DNA of 64,000 nucleotides from Knoellia sinensis KCTC 19936 (GCF_000768705.1 NZ_AVPJ01000001.1:523794-587793), one strand, 5' to 3'. Shown: positions 1-10,944, counted from the stretch's first letter. Notes: generated by a model not told the origin, from the sequence alone. Made by a program: numbers and translations.

Positions 1-283
1 GCCCCATGGATTCGAGCGGACCGCGGAGGAGGGCGCCGATCGACGGGTTGGCGAGGAAGCCCAGGACGAGGGTGGTCAGGGTGATGCCCACCTGCGAGGC
101 GGAGAGCTGTGTCGAGAGTGCTCGCAGGGAGGTGAGGACGGAGCGAGCCCTGGTGTCGCCTCGCTCGACCGCCTTCTCCACCGTGGGTCGATCCAGGGCG
201 ACGAGGGCAAACTCGGCCGCAACGAACAGGGCGGTCCCCAGCGTCAGCACGATGCCGGCGAGGACGAGTAACCACTCGGTCAT
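1..283 (-). CDS. CNNM/CBS-domain (HlyC/CorC-type) membrane protein, N-terminal part only
   Basis: The reading frame starts at the ATG at 283 on the minus strand and runs off the left edge with no stop, so only about 94 residues are visible. It opens MTEWLLVLAGIVLTLG, a hydrophobic segment, followed by FVAAEFALVALDR and later SASQVGITLTTLVLGFLANP. The small-residue membrane segment followed by AAEFALV and the S-Q-x-GITL-x-T-L-x-LG motif are typical of the DUF21/CNNM membrane domain, which is normally followed by two CBS domains and a CorC/HlyC domain lying outside this window. Family members are linked to magnesium or cobalt efflux, though substrates are often unproven. The gene is divergent from the ABC exporter, with 142 bp between them for promoters. 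Confidence 0.8.
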   Translation of the reverse strand, partial: MTEWLLVLAGIVLTLGTALFVAAEFALVALDRPTVEKAVERGDTRARSVLTSLRALSTQLSASQVGITLTTLVLGFLANPSIGALLRGPLESMG

Positions 284-425
284 AGTGGGTCCATCCTAGG
301 GACGGTGATGGCGATGTCCTCCTCCGGGCGGAGAGGTGTTCCATCGTGCGGTTGACCCTCCCGCCACGTGAGGCTGCAAGACTCACGGGCATGGCCATGA
401 ATCACGACGCGGGGGGCGGGCCGAG

Positions 426-1399
<974 letters not shown>

Positions 1400-1403
<4 letters not shown>

Positions 1404-2200
1404 TGGGCTCCGCCATCAAGTCCGAGTTCCGCAAGTTCTTCACCACCCGCCTCTGGTGGGGCATGGCCATCGGCATCTTCGTCGCGGGCGCGGTCTTCGC
1501 CGGATTCTTCGGCTGGGCGCTCACGTCCGAGAACGGCAACACAGGCGGTGGACCCCAGCTGGAGGGGACTGCCACCCAGGTCGTCAACTCGGTCTACACG
1601 GCCGGACTTGGGGTCGGCTACCTACTCCTGCTCACCGTGGGCATCATGCAGATCGGTTCCGAATACCGCCACAAGACGATCACTGCGACCTTGCTCTCGA
1701 CGCCCAAACGGGTTCAGGCGATGTTGGCCAAGATCATCGCGCTCCTGGGGATCGGTGGTGTCTACGGACTCATCAGCTTGCTCGGATCGGTCTCGGTCGG
1801 CGCTATCGTCCTGACGCTCCGGGACATCGACCCGTTCCCTTCGACCGAGGTCCTGCGGACTCTGGCACTGAGCCTGCTAGCCCTCGGCCTGTGGGCCCTC
1901 ATCGGTCTCGGAGTCGGGATTCTCATTCCGAACCAGGTTGCAGCCATCCTCGTCGGGGTCGGGGTGGCGTGGATCATCGAACCGCTCTTGTCCTTCGGGC
2001 TCGCTTTCGTCGAGTGGGCGGCGAAGATCGTTCCCTATTTCCCGAGCAACGCGACCAACTCGATGGTCAGTGGCGTGACCGCGCAAGGTCAGGACGTGGA
2101 CTTCCTCCCCTGGTGGGGTGGCGCACTGGTGCTCGGTGCCTATGCCGTCGCCCTCAGTGTCTTCGGGACGTGGCGCACCTCCCGACAGGACATCTCCTAG
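1400..2200 (+). CDS. ABC-2 type transporter permease
   Basis: A 266-residue integral membrane protein with about six hydrophobic segments: one near residues 14-37, a pair around 70-125, two around 150-200, and one near 235-255. The pattern EYRHKTITATLLSTPKR after the second membrane segment is characteristic of ABC-2 permeases (YhgE/DrrB-like). The start is the GTG at 1400, overlapping the stop of the ATPase gene, with an ATG directly behind it at 1403. It forms the transmembrane half of the exporter together with the upstream ATPase. A strong hairpin terminator follows after 16 bp, so the operon ends here. Confidence 0.88.
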
Positions 2201-2216
2201 AGCGTCCTCGAAAGCC

Positions 2217-2257
2217 GAGCCGGTATGCCGGGTGCGAGCCACCCGGCATACCGGCTC
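2217..2257. terminator. Perfect 18-bp inverted repeat with 5-nt loop, built on two opposed CGGTATGCCGGG copies
   Basis: Arms at 2217-2234 and 2240-2257 are exact reverse complements, with loop CGAGC. No long T-run follows, but the position just after the ABC permease stop suggests termination. Each arm carries the octamer GTATGCCG, a sequence heavily over-represented in this window. Confidence 0.75.
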
Positions 2258-2380
2258 GTTCTCGTCCGGGGACACACCCGTCCAGCCTGCTGGACCGACG
2301 CTCGCCCACGGCGATCGGAGGGTTAGGCTGACCGCACACGTGAACGTCGAGATCGACACGCAGAAAGAGGCGTATGCGCC

Positions 2381-5300
2381 GTGCCTGACCAGTCCGCATC
2401 CAGCGACCCCCTGACCGCATTCGGACCCAACGAGTGGCTGGTGGACGAGCTCTACGAGCAGTACAAGCAGGACAAGAACTCGGTCGACAAGGCGTGGTGG
2501 GACTTCTTCGCCGACTACGACCCCAACGCGGCGCACCCCGGCGGTGGCAACGGTTCGAGCACGTCGGCTCCCGCGGCGACGCCCACCCCGGCTGCCGCCG
2601 CTCCCTCCGCGCCAGCGGCTCCGGCGCCTGCCCCCGCAGCCACGCCCGCTCCGGCTCCTGTCACGAAGGAAGCCCCAGCACCCAAGGCTGCAGCACCCAA
2701 GGCTGCGGCACCTGCGGCTGCAGCACCCAAGGCTGCGGCACCTGCTGCTGCAGAACCCAAGGCCCCGGCACCTGCTGCTGCGGCGCCCCAGGCCGAGGCC
2801 CCCAAGCCCCGTGAGTCTGCCCCTGCGAAGTCGGAGGGCGCCGTGAACGCTCCGGAGACGTCCCCGATCCGCGGTGCCAGCGCCCGCGTCGTCACCAACA
2901 TGGAGACCTCCCTCACCGTGCCGACGGCGACGAGTGTTCGCGCCGTCCCGGCCAAGCTCCTCGTCGACAACCGCATCGTCATCAACAACCACCTCGCCCG
3001 CTCCCGCGGCGGCAAGGTGAGCTTCACGCACCTCATCGGCTTCGCCATCGTCAAGGCCCTGGGTGTCATGCCCGCCATGAACACCGGCTTCGGCACCGAC
3101 GAGAAGGGCAAGCCGGTCCTCATCACGCCGGCCCACGTCAACTTCGGTCTCGCCATCGACCTCGAGAAGCCGGACGGCACCCGTCAGCTCCTCGTCCCCT
3201 CGATCAAGGCCGCGGAGACGATGGACTTCGCACACTTCTGGACCGCCTACGAGGAGATGGTCAAGAAGGCCCGCGGCGGCAAGCTCACCGTCGAGGACTT
3301 CCAGGGGACGTCGATCTCCCTGACCAACCCCGGTGGCATCGGCACCGTCCACTCCGTGCCGCGCCTCATGGCCGGTCAGGGCGCCATCATCGGCGTCGGG
3401 GCGATGGACTACCCGGCCGAGTGGCAGGGCGCGAGCGACGAGACGCTCAATCGCAACGCCGTCTCCAAGATCCTCACCCTCACGAGCACCTACGACCACC
3501 GCATCATCCAGGGCGCACAGTCCGGTGAGTTCCTGGGCGTCGTCCACAAGCTGCTCCTCGGTGACAGCGGCTTCTACGACGAGATCTTCGAGAGCCTGCG
3601 CATCCCCTACGAGCCGGTGCGCTGGGTCCAGGACATCTCCGCCTCCCACGACGACGACATCAACAAGGTGGCGCGCGTCCAGGAGCTCATCCACGCCTAC
3701 CGGGTCCGCGGCCACCTCATGGCCGACACCGACCCGCTCGAATACAAGCAGCGCAGCCACAAGGACCTCGATGTCACGAGCCACGGGTTGACGCTGTGGG
3801 ACCTCGACCGCTTCTTCGCGACCGGCGGCTTCGGCGGCGAGCCCTTCCTCAAGCTCCGCAAGATCCTCGGCATCCTGCGCGACAGCTACTGCCGCACCAT
3901 CGGTGTCGAGTACATGCACATCCAGGACCCCGAGCAGCGCGAGTGGATCCAGAACAAGATCGAGGTCGGCTACGCCAAGACGACCCGTGAGGAGCAGCTG
4001 CGGATCCTGCGCCGCCTCAACGCCGCGGAGGCCTTCGAGACGTTCCTCCAGACGAAGTTCGTCGGACAGAAGCGCTTCTCGCTCGAGGGTGGCGAGTCGG
4101 TCATCGCGCTCCTCGACCGTGTCCTGTCCCGTGCCGCCGAGGACGACCTCGACGAGGTCTGCATCGGTATGCCGCACCGCGGTCGCCTCAACGTCCTCGC
4201 CAACATCGCGGGCAAGTCCTACGGCCAGATCTTCCGCGAGTTCGAGGGCAAGCAGGACCCGCGCTCGGTCCAGGGGTCCGGCGACGTCAAGTACCACCTC
4301 GGCACGGAGGGAGAGTTCACCGCCGAGTCCGGTGCGACGACCAAGGTCTACCTCGCGGCCAACCCGTCCCACCTCGAAGCCGTCAACCCGGTCCTCGAGG
4401 GCATCGTCCGTGCCAAGCAGGACCGGCTCAACCTCGCCGGCGAGGACTTCACCGTCCTCCCCGTCCTGCTCCACGGTGACGCCGCGTTCGCGGGTCAGGG
4501 TGTCGTCGCCGAGACGCTCAACCTGTCGCAGCTGCGCGGCTACCGCACTGGTGGCACGGTCCACGTCGTCATCAACAACCAGGTCGGCTTCACCACCTCG
4601 CCGAGTTCGTCGCGCTCGTCGACGTACTCGACCGATGTCGCCCGGATGATCCAGGCGCCGATCTTCCACGTCAACGGCGACGACCCCGAGGCCTGCGTCC
4701 GTGTTGCCGAGCTCGCCTACGAGTTCCGCAAGGAGTTCGCCAAGGACGTCGTGATCGACATGGTCTGCTACCGCCGCCGCGGTCACAACGAGGGCGACGA
4801 CCCGTCGATGACGCAGCCGCTCATGTACAACCTCATCGAGGCCAAGCGCAGCGTCCGCAAGCTCTACACGGAGTCGCTCATCGGTCGCGGCGACATCACG
4901 GTCGAGGATGCCGAAGCCGCCCTGCGCGACTACCAGCAGCAGCTCGAGCGCGTTTTCGTCGAGACCAAGGAAGCCCTCAAGCAGACCGACGCCGAGGCGG
5001 CCAAGGCGGCCGACGACAACTACACGGGCACCGACGTCGAGGGCCACACCGGCCTCGAGCCGCCGACCGCCCAGACCGCGGATGCGACGACCAAGTCCGC
5101 GACCGAGACGGCCATCTCGCCCGAGGAGCTCAAGGCCATCGGCGAGGTTTTCGCCAACCCGCCGCAGGGCTTCACCGTGCACCCGAAGCTGCAGCAGATG
5201 CTCGAGAAGCGGGTCGCGAGCATCAGCCAGGGCGGCATCGACTGGGCCACCGGTGAGCTCCTCGCGTTCGGCTCGCTCCTCAAGGACGGCACCCCCGTCC

Positions 5301-6271
5301 GCCTCGCGGGTCAGGACAGCCGCCGTGGCACCTTCGTGCAGCGGCACGCCGTCCTCATCGACAAGGAGACGGCGCTGGAGTGGACCCCGCTGCTCTACCT
5401 CGGCGAGGGTCAGGGCCGGTTCTGGGTCTACGACTCGCTGCTCTCCGAGTTCGCGGCGATGGGCTTCGAGTACGGCTACTCCGTCGAACGTCCCGACGCA
5501 CTCGTGCTGTGGGAGGCCCAGTTCGGCGACTTCTTCAACGGCGCGCAGACGATCATCGACGAGTTCATCAGCTCGTCCGAGCAGAAGTGGGGGCAGCGCT
5601 CGTCGGTCGTGCTCCTCCTCCCCCACGGCTACGAGGGCCAGGGTCCGGACCACTCGTCCTCGCGGATCGAGCGGTTCCTGCAGATGTGCGCCGAGGACAA
5701 CATGACGGTGGCCTACCCGTCGACCCCGGCGTCGTACTTCCACCTGCTGCGTCGTCAGGCCTATGCGCGGCCGCGTCGCCCGCTGATCGTCTTCACGCCG
5801 AAGTCGATGTTGCGTCTCAAGGCTGCGTCGAGCATGCCGGAGGACTTCACCACGGGCACGTTCCGGCCGATCCTCCCGGACCGCGAGGGTGCGACGAGCG
5901 GCACGGTCGACCGCGTCCTGCTCGCGGCCGGCAAGGCCGTGCACGAGCTCGAGGCGGAGCGCGCGAAGCGTGGCGACACGAGCACGGCGATCCTGCGGAT
6001 GGAGCAGTACTACCCGCTGCCCGCCCAGGAGCTGGCCGCCGAGCTTGCGAAGTACCCGGGCGCAGAGCTCGTCGTCGTCCAGGACGAGCCGCAGAACCAG
6101 GGTGCGTGGCCCTTCCTCGCGCTCAACCTGCCGGGCGAGCTCGCCGAGCACGGCCAGCAGCGTCCTCTGCGGGTCATCTCGCGCAAGCCGTCCGCATCGC
6201 CGGCGACCGGATCGACGAAGAAGCACCAGGCCGAGCAGGCCGAGCTCATGGCGGCGGCGTTCGCCCGCTGA
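2381..6271 (+). CDS. kgd: Multifunctional 2-oxoglutarate decarboxylase/dehydrogenase (fused E2-E1, Kgd/OdhA)
   Basis: A 1296-residue protein, the usual length for the actinobacterial fusion. Order: an N-terminal E1-type helix ([15 protein letters not shown]), an Ala/Pro/Lys-rich linker at about residues 55-150 made of APKAA-like repeats, an E2 acyltransferase-like domain ([11 protein letters not shown] near residue 372), then the thiamine-diphosphate E1 domain ([13 protein letters not shown] near 596, GDAAFAGQG near 705, NNQVGFTT) and the transketolase-like C-terminal part. There is no lipoyl domain, as expected for this family, which works with the lipoyl E2 of pyruvate dehydrogenase. It acts in the TCA cycle at 2-oxoglutarate. 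Start: GTG at 2381 with AAAGAGG upstream. A hairpin follows, so it is probably transcribed alone. Confidence 0.97.
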   Translation: MPDQSASSDPLTAFGPNEWLVDELYEQYKQDKNSVDKAWWDFFADYDPNAAHPGGGNGSSTSAPAATPTPAAAAPSAPAAPAPAPAATPAPAPVTKEAPAPKAAAPKAAAPAAAAPKAAAPAAAEPKAPAPAAAAPQAEAPKPRESAPAKSEGAVNAPETSPIRGASARVVTNMETSLTVPTATSVRAVPAKLLVDNRIVINNHLARSRGGKVSFTHLIGFAIVKALGVMPAMNTGFGTDEKGKPVLITPAHVNFGLAIDLEKPDGTRQLLVPSIKAAETMDFAHFWTAYEEMVKKARGGKLTVEDFQGTSISLTNPGGIGTVHSVPRLMAGQGAIIGVGAMDYPAEWQGASDETLNRNAVSKILTLTSTYDHRIIQGAQSGEFLGVVHKLLLGDSGFYDEIFESLRIPYEPVRWVQDISASHDDDINKVARVQELIHAYRVRGHLMADTDPLEYKQRSHKDLDVTSHGLTLWDLDRFFATGGFGGEPFLKLRKILGILRDSYCRTIGVEYMHIQDPEQREWIQNKIEVGYAKTTREEQLRILRRLNAAEAFETFLQTKFVGQKRFSLEGGESVIALLDRVLSRAAEDDLDEVCIGMPHRGRLNVLANIAGKSYGQIFREFEGKQDPRSVQGSGDVKYHLGTEGEFTAESGATTKVYLAANPSHLEAVNPVLEGIVRAKQDRLNLAGEDFTVLPVLLHGDAAFAGQGVVAETLNLSQLRGYRTGGTVHVVINNQVGFTTSPSSSRSSTYSTDVARMIQAPIFHVNGDDPEACVRVAELAYEFRKEFAKDVVIDMVCYRRRGHNEGDDPSMTQPLMYNLIEAKRSVRKLYTESLIGRGDITVEDAEAALRDYQQQLERVFVETKEALKQTDAEAAKAADDNYTGTDVEGHTGLEPPTAQTADATTKSATETAISPEELKAIGEVFANPPQGFTVHPKLQQMLEKRVASISQGGIDWATGELLAFGSLLKDGTPVRLAGQDSRRGTFVQRHAVLIDKETALEWTPLLYLGEGQGRFWVYDSLLSEFAAMGFEYGYSVERPDALVLWEAQFGDFFNGAQTIIDEFISSSEQKWGQRSSVVLLLPHGYEGQGPDHSSSRIERFLQMCAEDNMTVAYPSTPASYFHLLRRQAYARPRRPLIVFTPKSMLRLKAASSMPEDFTTGTFRPILPDREGATSGTVDRVLLAAGKAVHELEAERAKRGDTSTAILRMEQYYPLPAQELAAELAKYPGAELVVVQDEPQNQGAWPFLALNLPGELAEHGQQRPLRVISRKPSASPATGSTKKHQAEQAELMAAAFAR

Positions 6272-6303
6272 CCCCGCAGCGGGCAGCATGAGCTGCCCCG
6301 CGC

Positions 6304-6337
6304 GACGCGGCCCTGTCCTCACGGATGGGGCCGCGTC
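6304..6337. terminator. Hairpin terminator after kgd
   Basis: Arms GACGCGGCCC (6304-6313) and GGGCCGCGTC (6328-6337) are exact complements around a 14-nt loop. It lies between the kgd stop and the next small gene. Confidence 0.6.
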
Positions 6338-6356
6338 CGCGCGTTAGGGTTCCCAC

Positions 6357-6533
6357 GTGTACTTCACCGATCGAGGCATCGAAGAACTCGAGGCGCGTCG
6401 GGGCGACGAAGAGGTCACGTTCGCCTGGCTCGCCGAGCAGTTGCGCACCTTCGTGGACCTCAACCCCGATTTCGAGACCCCCGTCGAGCGGCTGGCCACC
6501 TGGCTGGCCCGGCTCGACGACGAGGACGACTGA
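6357..6533 (+). CDS. DUF6104-type small protein, 58 aa
   Basis: A short frame beginning GTG at 6357 and ending TGA at 6531-6533. It reads MYFTDRGIEELEARRGDEEV near the start and ends with an ERLATWLARLDDEDD tail, acidic and probably helical. From memory this matches a small actinobacterial family annotated DUF6104; its function is unknown. There is no clear Shine-Dalgarno sequence before the GTG, so leaderless translation is possible (inference). The next gene starts 4 bp after the stop, suggesting a two-gene operon with the SGNH hydrolase. Confidence 0.82.
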   Translation: MYFTDRGIEELEARRGDEEVTFAWLAEQLRTFVDLNPDFETPVERLATWLARLDDEDD

Positions 6534-6536
6534 GCC

Positions 6537-7223
6537 ATGAGCAACGACCACACCGTGACCGGCTCGGCCGAGGGTGACGACAGCGCCGACCTCGAGTTCC
6601 GCCCGAGCGCGGAATTCTCCGTTCCCACCGACGGCCCGCGCGACGTGGCCCTGGTCTTCATGGGAGCCTCCATGGTTGCGGGTGTCGGAGACCCCAAGGG
6701 CCAGGGGTGGGTGACCCGCGTCGTCGGCCGCACGCAGCACCCGGATCTGGAGCTCACGGCATACAACCTCGGTGTCCGCGGCCAGACGAGCGGAGACATC
6801 CTCGGGCGCTGGCAGACGGAGTGCCCGCCGCGCTGGAAGGACCGCGGCGAGAAGCGGCTCGTGATCTCGGTGGGCGCCAACGACATCGCGGCGGGCGTCA
6901 CGCTCGCGCGGCACCGGCTCAACCTCGCCAACATCCTCGACGAGGCCGCGAGCAGCGGTGTCTCGACGTTCGTCGTCAGCCCGCCGCCGAGCAGCGACGC
7001 CGCCTTCAACGAGAAGCTCGCCGTCCTCGTCGAAGCCCAGGCCGACGTGTGCTCGCGTCGATCCGTGCCGTTCGTCGACTGCTACCGGCCGCTGCTCGGC
7101 CACGACCAGTGGCGTTCCGAGCTCGCCGCGAGTCGCGACGGCCACCACCCCGGTCAGGCGGGCTACGGCCTCATCGCCTGGCTCGTGCTCCACAACGGCT
7201 GGAACGAGTGGCTCCAGATCTGA
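6537..7223 (+). CDS. SGNH/GDSL-family hydrolase
   Basis: A 228-residue esterase-like protein. Block I carries the nucleophile region GASMVAGVGDPKGQGW near residue 42, block III has SVGANDI near residue 110 (the N of SGNH), and block V is DGHHPGQAGY near residue 200, supplying Asp and His. In GDSL enzymes block I normally reads GDS; here it is GAS, a common variant that keeps the serine. No signal peptide is visible, so it is probably cytoplasmic. The substrate is unknown: lipid, acetylated sugar or thioester hydrolysis are typical. The first 35 residues are acidic and variable, and a later start is possible. Confidence 0.85.
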   Translation: MSNDHTVTGSAEGDDSADLEFRPSAEFSVPTDGPRDVALVFMGASMVAGVGDPKGQGWVTRVVGRTQHPDLELTAYNLGVRGQTSGDILGRWQTECPPRWKDRGEKRLVISVGANDIAAGVTLARHRLNLANILDEAASSGVSTFVVSPPPSSDAAFNEKLAVLVEAQADVCSRRSVPFVDCYRPLLGHDQWRSELAASRDGHHPGQAGYGLIAWLVLHNGWNEWLQI

Positions 7224-7231
7224 CCCGGACC

Positions 7232-8200
7232 TCAGGTCGTGAAGACGACCTTGCCCGTCACCTGACCGTCGACCATGCGGGCGAATCCCTCGCGCGCATT
7301 CGCGAGCGGGTGCACCGAATCGATCACCGGGTCGATGCCCTGCGCGACAACGAAATTCGCGAGCCGCTCAAGCTCAGCTCGTGACCCCATCGTCGACCCG
7401 ATGACGCGGAGCTGCTTGAAGAAGATCTTGGTGAGCTCGGCCTTCGCGGGAGCATCGCCCGAGGTCGCTCCGGAGATGACGATGGTCCCGCCCGGATTCA
7501 GGGAGTTGACCGAGTGGCTCCACGTCGCGGCGCCCACGGTCTCCATGATCGCATCCACCCGCGCGGGCAGACGCTCACCTGCGGCGAAGACGCGGTCGGC
7601 GCCGAGCGAGAGTGCCGCCGCACCCTTCGCCTCATCGCGGCTCGTCACCCACATGCGATAGCCGGCAGCGGAACCCAGCTGGATCAAGGCTGTGGCCACC
7701 CCGCCGGCCGCTCCCTGGACGAGGACCGTGCCTCCGGGCTGCACTCCGGCGTTCGTGAAAAGCATCCGGTATGCCGTGAGCCACGCCGTCGGTAGGCACA
7801 CCGCCTGCTCCCAGCTGAGTTCAGCGGGCTTGGGCACGAGGTTGCCGCGGGGAACTGCCACCTTGGTCGCCAGGGTGCCGTCGTGCAGCTCGGACAGCAG
7901 CGTGCGGCGCGGGTCCAGCGTCTCGTCACCCTGCCACCCGTCCGAGGGGATGACGGCGTGGACAAGAACCTCGTTGCCCTCGGGATCGATCCCGGCGCCG
8001 TCGCACCCGAGCACCATCGGCAGCCGGTCGGCGGGCAGCCCGACCCCTCGAAGCGACCACACATCGTGGTGGTTGAGGGCGCACGCCTTGAGGTCCACGA
8101 CGACCCAGCCGTCGCGGGGCTCCGGGTCGGGCCGCTCCCCCACCTCGAGGCCGGACAGGGGGTCGGTCTGGGACTGTGAGACGGCGTAGGCGGCAAGCAT
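7232..8200 (-). CDS. Zinc-independent MDR-family quinone oxidoreductase/alcohol dehydrogenase
   Basis: A 322-residue medium-chain dehydrogenase. The start is the ATG at 8200 (MLAAYAVSQSQTDPLSGL); a longer frame exists upstream but would run through the divergent promoter and the mmuM gene. It shows the GroES-like fold near residues 30-110, an NADPH-binding GAAGGVATALIQLGSAAG motif near residue 160 (AxxGGVG-like), and the C-terminal GKVVF end typical of quinone reductase-like enzymes. The structural-zinc Cys cluster is absent. It probably reduces quinones, enals or similar electrophiles with NADPH. It is divergent from mmuM with about 48 bp between starts. Confidence 0.88.
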   Translation of the reverse strand: MLAAYAVSQSQTDPLSGLEVGERPDPEPRDGWVVVDLKACALNHHDVWSLRGVGLPADRLPMVLGCDGAGIDPEGNEVLVHAVIPSDGWQGDETLDPRRTLLSELHDGTLATKVAVPRGNLVPKPAELSWEQAVCLPTAWLTAYRMLFTNAGVQPGGTVLVQGAAGGVATALIQLGSAAGYRMWVTSRDEAKGAAALSLGADRVFAAGERLPARVDAIMETVGAATWSHSVNSLNPGGTIVISGATSGDAPAKAELTKIFFKQLRVIGSTMGSRAELERLANFVVAQGIDPVIDSVHPLANAREGFARMVDGQVTGKVVFTT

Positions 8201-8248
8201 GATCAGGACCCTACCCAGATGCTCAGGCCTCGATGCGACGATGTGGCG

Positions 8249-9133
8249 ATGACCATTGCCACTCTGATCGCCAGTGGCCCGGTGGTCCTCGACGGAGGTT
8301 TCGCCACGGCTCTGGAGACACGCGGACACGACCTTTCTGGCTCTCTCTGGTCGGCACGCCTGATCCACGACGCGCCGAGCGAGATCGTGGCTGCTCACCG
8401 CGGCTTCGTCGATGCCGGTGCCGCGATCGTCATCACTGCGTCGTATCAGGCGAGCTACGCCGGGTACCTCTCCGCCGGTCTGACCGAAGAACAGTGCGAC
8501 CACGATCTCGACGCCTCGGTGAGGCTCGCCCGCGATGGCGCTGACGGGCGAGCCGTCGTGGCGGCGTCCGTGGGCCCCTTCGGCGCGCACCTCGCCGATG
8601 GGTCCGAGTACACGGGATATCCCGATGTCGGACGGGCGCGGCTGCGCGACTTCCACGCCCGTCGCCTCGAGCGTCTCATCGCCGCTGAACCCGATCTTGT
8701 CGCCGTGGAGACGCTCCCGGAAGTCCTCGAGGCCGACGTCGTCGTTCAACTTCTCGACGAACTCGCACCGGACCTGCCCTATTGGGTGACCTTCTCCGCG
8801 ACGGCAGGTGCACGGCTCACCGGTGGGGCGCCCTTTGCCGAGGCTGTCGATGTCGTGCACGGCGCGGCGGTCGCCGTGGGAGTCAACTGCACCGCACCCC
8901 GACACGTCGCCGAGTTGCTCTCGTCGGCCGCTCCGCGGGTTCCCTACGTCGTCTACCCCAATGGTGGCGCGGTCTACGACGCGGTCACCAAGACCTGGAC
9001 CAGCGAGGGGTCCTCAGGATTCGCGGCGAGCACGGTCCGTCAGTGGCGGGATCTCGGAGCCACCCTCATCGGGGGCTGCTGCGGTATCGATGCCCAGGGG
9101 GTCCGCGGGATTTCCGACGCTCTCTCGGCGTGA
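8249..9133 (+). CDS. mmuM: Homocysteine S-methyltransferase
   Basis: A 294-residue enzyme of the MmuM/BHMT family that transfers a methyl group, usually from S-methylmethionine, to homocysteine to give methionine. The opening PVVLDGGFATALETRGHDL is the classic start of this barrel. The zinc ligands are visible as the Cys in GVNCTAP near residue 215 and the pair of Cys in GGCCGID near residue 280. The start at 8249 (ATG ACC ATT GCC) fits the family better than the upstream in-frame codons. A hairpin shared with the converging malic enzyme gene overlaps its stop. Confidence 0.92.
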   Translation: MTIATLIASGPVVLDGGFATALETRGHDLSGSLWSARLIHDAPSEIVAAHRGFVDAGAAIVITASYQASYAGYLSAGLTEEQCDHDLDASVRLARDGADGRAVVAASVGPFGAHLADGSEYTGYPDVGRARLRDFHARRLERLIAAEPDLVAVETLPEVLEADVVVQLLDELAPDLPYWVTFSATAGARLTGGAPFAEAVDVVHGAAVAVGVNCTAPRHVAELLSSAAPRVPYVVYPNGGAVYDAVTKTWTSEGSSGFAASTVRQWRDLGATLIGGCCGIDAQGVRGISDALSA

Positions 9134-9175
9134 GTCAGCCCGCGCATCCCGGGTGAGGATGTCGCGGGCTGACTC
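9132..9175. terminator. Bidirectional hairpin between mmuM and malic enzyme
   Basis: Arms GAGTCAGCCCGCG (9132-9144) and CGCGGGCTGACTC (9163-9175) are exact complements around an 18-nt loop that itself could fold. It serves two converging genes. Confidence 0.7.
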
Positions 9176-9189
9176 GGCCGGTCAGGGCG

Positions 9190-10347
9190 TCAGGCGAGCT
9201 TCGCCACGGCCGCGGCCACGGTGTCTGCCACGCCCGGTGCGAAGACGCTCGGCACGATTTCGTCCGCCGTCGGTTCAGGAACCATGGCCGCGATGGCCTC
9301 AGCTGCGGCGATCTTCATCGCCTCGGTGATCTGGCTGGCGCCGGAGTCGAGCGCCCCGCGGAAGATGCCGGGGAAGGCGAGCACGTTGTTGATCTGGTTC
9401 GGGAAGTCGGAACGACCCGTGGCCACGACCGCGGCGTGGCGGTGGGCCACGTCCGGGTGCACCTCGGGGTCGGGGTTTGCGAGGGCGAAGATGATGCAGT
9501 CCTTGGCCATGCGCGCGACCTCGGCCTCGGGAACCGTGCCACCGGAGACGCCGATGTAGACGTCTGCGTCGACCAGTGCCGTACCGATCTGTCCCGACAA
9601 CCCCCGGGGGTTGGTCGAGGCGGCGATCCGGTGCTTGTGACCCGTGAGGTCCGTGCGGGACGGGGAGATGATCCCGCGGGAGTCGCAGACGATGACGTCG
9701 CGCACGCCGGCCCGCTGCAGCAGTCCGGTGACGGCCACTCCTGCGGCCCCCGCGCCTGCGACGACGACGCGGAGGTCGGCAAGGGAGCGCGACACCACCT
9801 TGGCGGCGTTGATGAGCCCGGCGAGCACGACGATGGCCGTGCCGTGCTGGTCGTCGTGGAAAACGGGGATGTCCAGGCGCTCCTTGAGCTGCGCTTCGAT
9901 CTCGAAGCATCGCGGCGCGGAGATGTCCTCGAGGTTGATCCCGCCGTACGACGGCGCAAGGCGGGCAATCGCCTCGACCAACTCGTCCACGCTCCCGGTC
10001 TCCATGCACACGGGCACCGCGTCGATGTCGCCGAAATGCTTGAAGAGGATCGCCTTGCCCTCCATGACGGGCATCGCCGCGAGCGGTCCGATGTCACCCA
10101 GTCCCAGAACGGCGGTGCCGTCCGAGATGACGGCCACCGTGTTGCGACGGGCGGTGTAGCGCGCCGCCAGGCTCGGGTCCTCGGCGATGGCCCGGCAGAC
10201 ATCAGCCACGCCCGGCGTGTAGAGCAGGCTCAGGTCGTCCCTGTCCCTGAGCGGCTGCGTCGCGTGTACGCCGAGCTTGCCGCCCTCGTGGGCCCGAAAC
10301 ACGGGACCCTCGAAGTCAAAGCTCGAGTACAGCGGGGACGCGGACAT
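9190..10347 (-). CDS. NAD(P)-dependent malic enzyme
   Basis: A 385-residue enzyme decarboxylating malate to pyruvate. The start is the ATG at 10347 (MSASPLYSSFDFEGPVF); the upstream extension is Arg-rich and not family-like. Recognisable elements are LSLLYTPGVADVCRAIA near residue 40, GDIGPLAAMPVMEGKAILFK near 90, the metal-site segment FHDDQHGTAIVVLAG near 155 and the Rossmann motif VVAGAGAAGVAVTGLL near 190. The length fits the short bacterial form without a phosphotransacetylase domain. Whether it uses NAD or NADP cannot be read safely. The 173 bp upstream form the divergent promoter region shared with sodX. Confidence 0.93.
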   Translation of the reverse strand: MSASPLYSSFDFEGPVFRAHEGGKLGVHATQPLRDRDDLSLLYTPGVADVCRAIAEDPSLAARYTARRNTVAVISDGTAVLGLGDIGPLAAMPVMEGKAILFKHFGDIDAVPVCMETGSVDELVEAIARLAPSYGGINLEDISAPRCFEIEAQLKERLDIPVFHDDQHGTAIVVLAGLINAAKVVSRSLADLRVVVAGAGAAGVAVTGLLQRAGVRDVIVCDSRGIISPSRTDLTGHKHRIAASTNPRGLSGQIGTALVDADVYIGVSGGTVPEAEVARMAKDCIIFALANPDPEVHPDVAHRHAAVVATGRSDFPNQINNVLAFPGIFRGALDSGASQITEAMKIAAAEAIAAMVPEPTADEIVPSVFAPGVADTVAAAVAKLA

Positions 10348-10520
10348 GACAGGGGACTCCCAACGAGAAGAATGGTGGCGCGACCGACGACCGGTGCGAC
10401 GTGCCGAGTCCTTGGTGCGGGACGGCGAGGGGCGGGAGGTGTGCCGCGCCCGGCCATCCTCGCACGTCACCGGCGTGCGCGTCTCTGGCTCGCCGCGTGC
10501 TCAATGCCACAATCGGGGCC

Positions 10521-10880
10521 GTGCCCCTGCCCTCGGTCCCCCGCCCTCGACTCGTTCGAGTGCGCGGGAGGTCCATGGAACCCACGCTGCGCGAAGGCGA
10601 CCTCCTGCTCGCCCTGTGGGGCGCTCGTGTTCGTCCGGGCGTCGTGGCCGTCGTCCAGCTTCCGGCGGACGCGTCCGGAACGCCACGACCCGTCTCCGTC
10701 AAACGGATCGTCGGCGTCGACCCGGAAGCTCGCGACCGGTGGTGGCTCGAGTCCGACAACGCGCGCGAGGGCGTGTCGTCCTTCGAGATCGGGTCGCTGG
10801 CCCCCTCGGACGTCGTGGCGGTGGTGACCACGCGCCTGTGGCCGAGTCCGGGAAAGGTGACTGTGCGGCATACGCCCTGA
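10521..10880 (+). CDS. sodX: Nickel-type superoxide dismutase maturation protease (S26-like)
   Basis: A 119-residue protein of the signal peptidase I fold. The nucleophile is Ser18 in GRSMEPTLREGD, and the general base is Lys61 in SVKRIVG, the Ser-Lys dyad of family S26. Unlike ordinary signal peptidases there is no membrane anchor, in keeping with a cytoplasmic role: cutting the leader from the Ni-SOD precursor so that its N-terminal His can bind nickel. The start is GTG at 10521; an in-frame extension reaches further upstream but has no family similarity. Its gene lies 64 bp upstream of sodN on the same strand, so the two may be co-transcribed. Confidence 0.9.
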   Translation: MPLPSVPRPRLVRVRGRSMEPTLREGDLLLALWGARVRPGVVAVVQLPADASGTPRPVSVKRIVGVDPEARDRWWLESDNAREGVSSFEIGSLAPSDVVAVVTTRLWPSPGKVTVRHTP

Positions 10881-10944
10881 CGTGTGGGCCAACCGGCGTT
10901 GTAGGTTGGAACCGGCCCACAACCCACAAAGGAAAGGGATGTTC

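Noticed and set aside
1877..6322. A 1481-residue open frame antisense to kgd
   Set aside because: It mirrors the codon pattern of kgd (G/C at every third position), is Leu/Arg/Asp-rich without domains, and extends through a known gene. The same holds for long antisense frames over oppA (24893-26842), uvrD2 (46205-48241), adnB (51034-52686) and UPF0182 (33916-35250).
9190..10470. Longer malic enzyme and sodX starts within the divergent promoter region
   Set aside because: The extensions would overlap each other's upstream region and give Arg/Ser-rich sequence with no family similarity.
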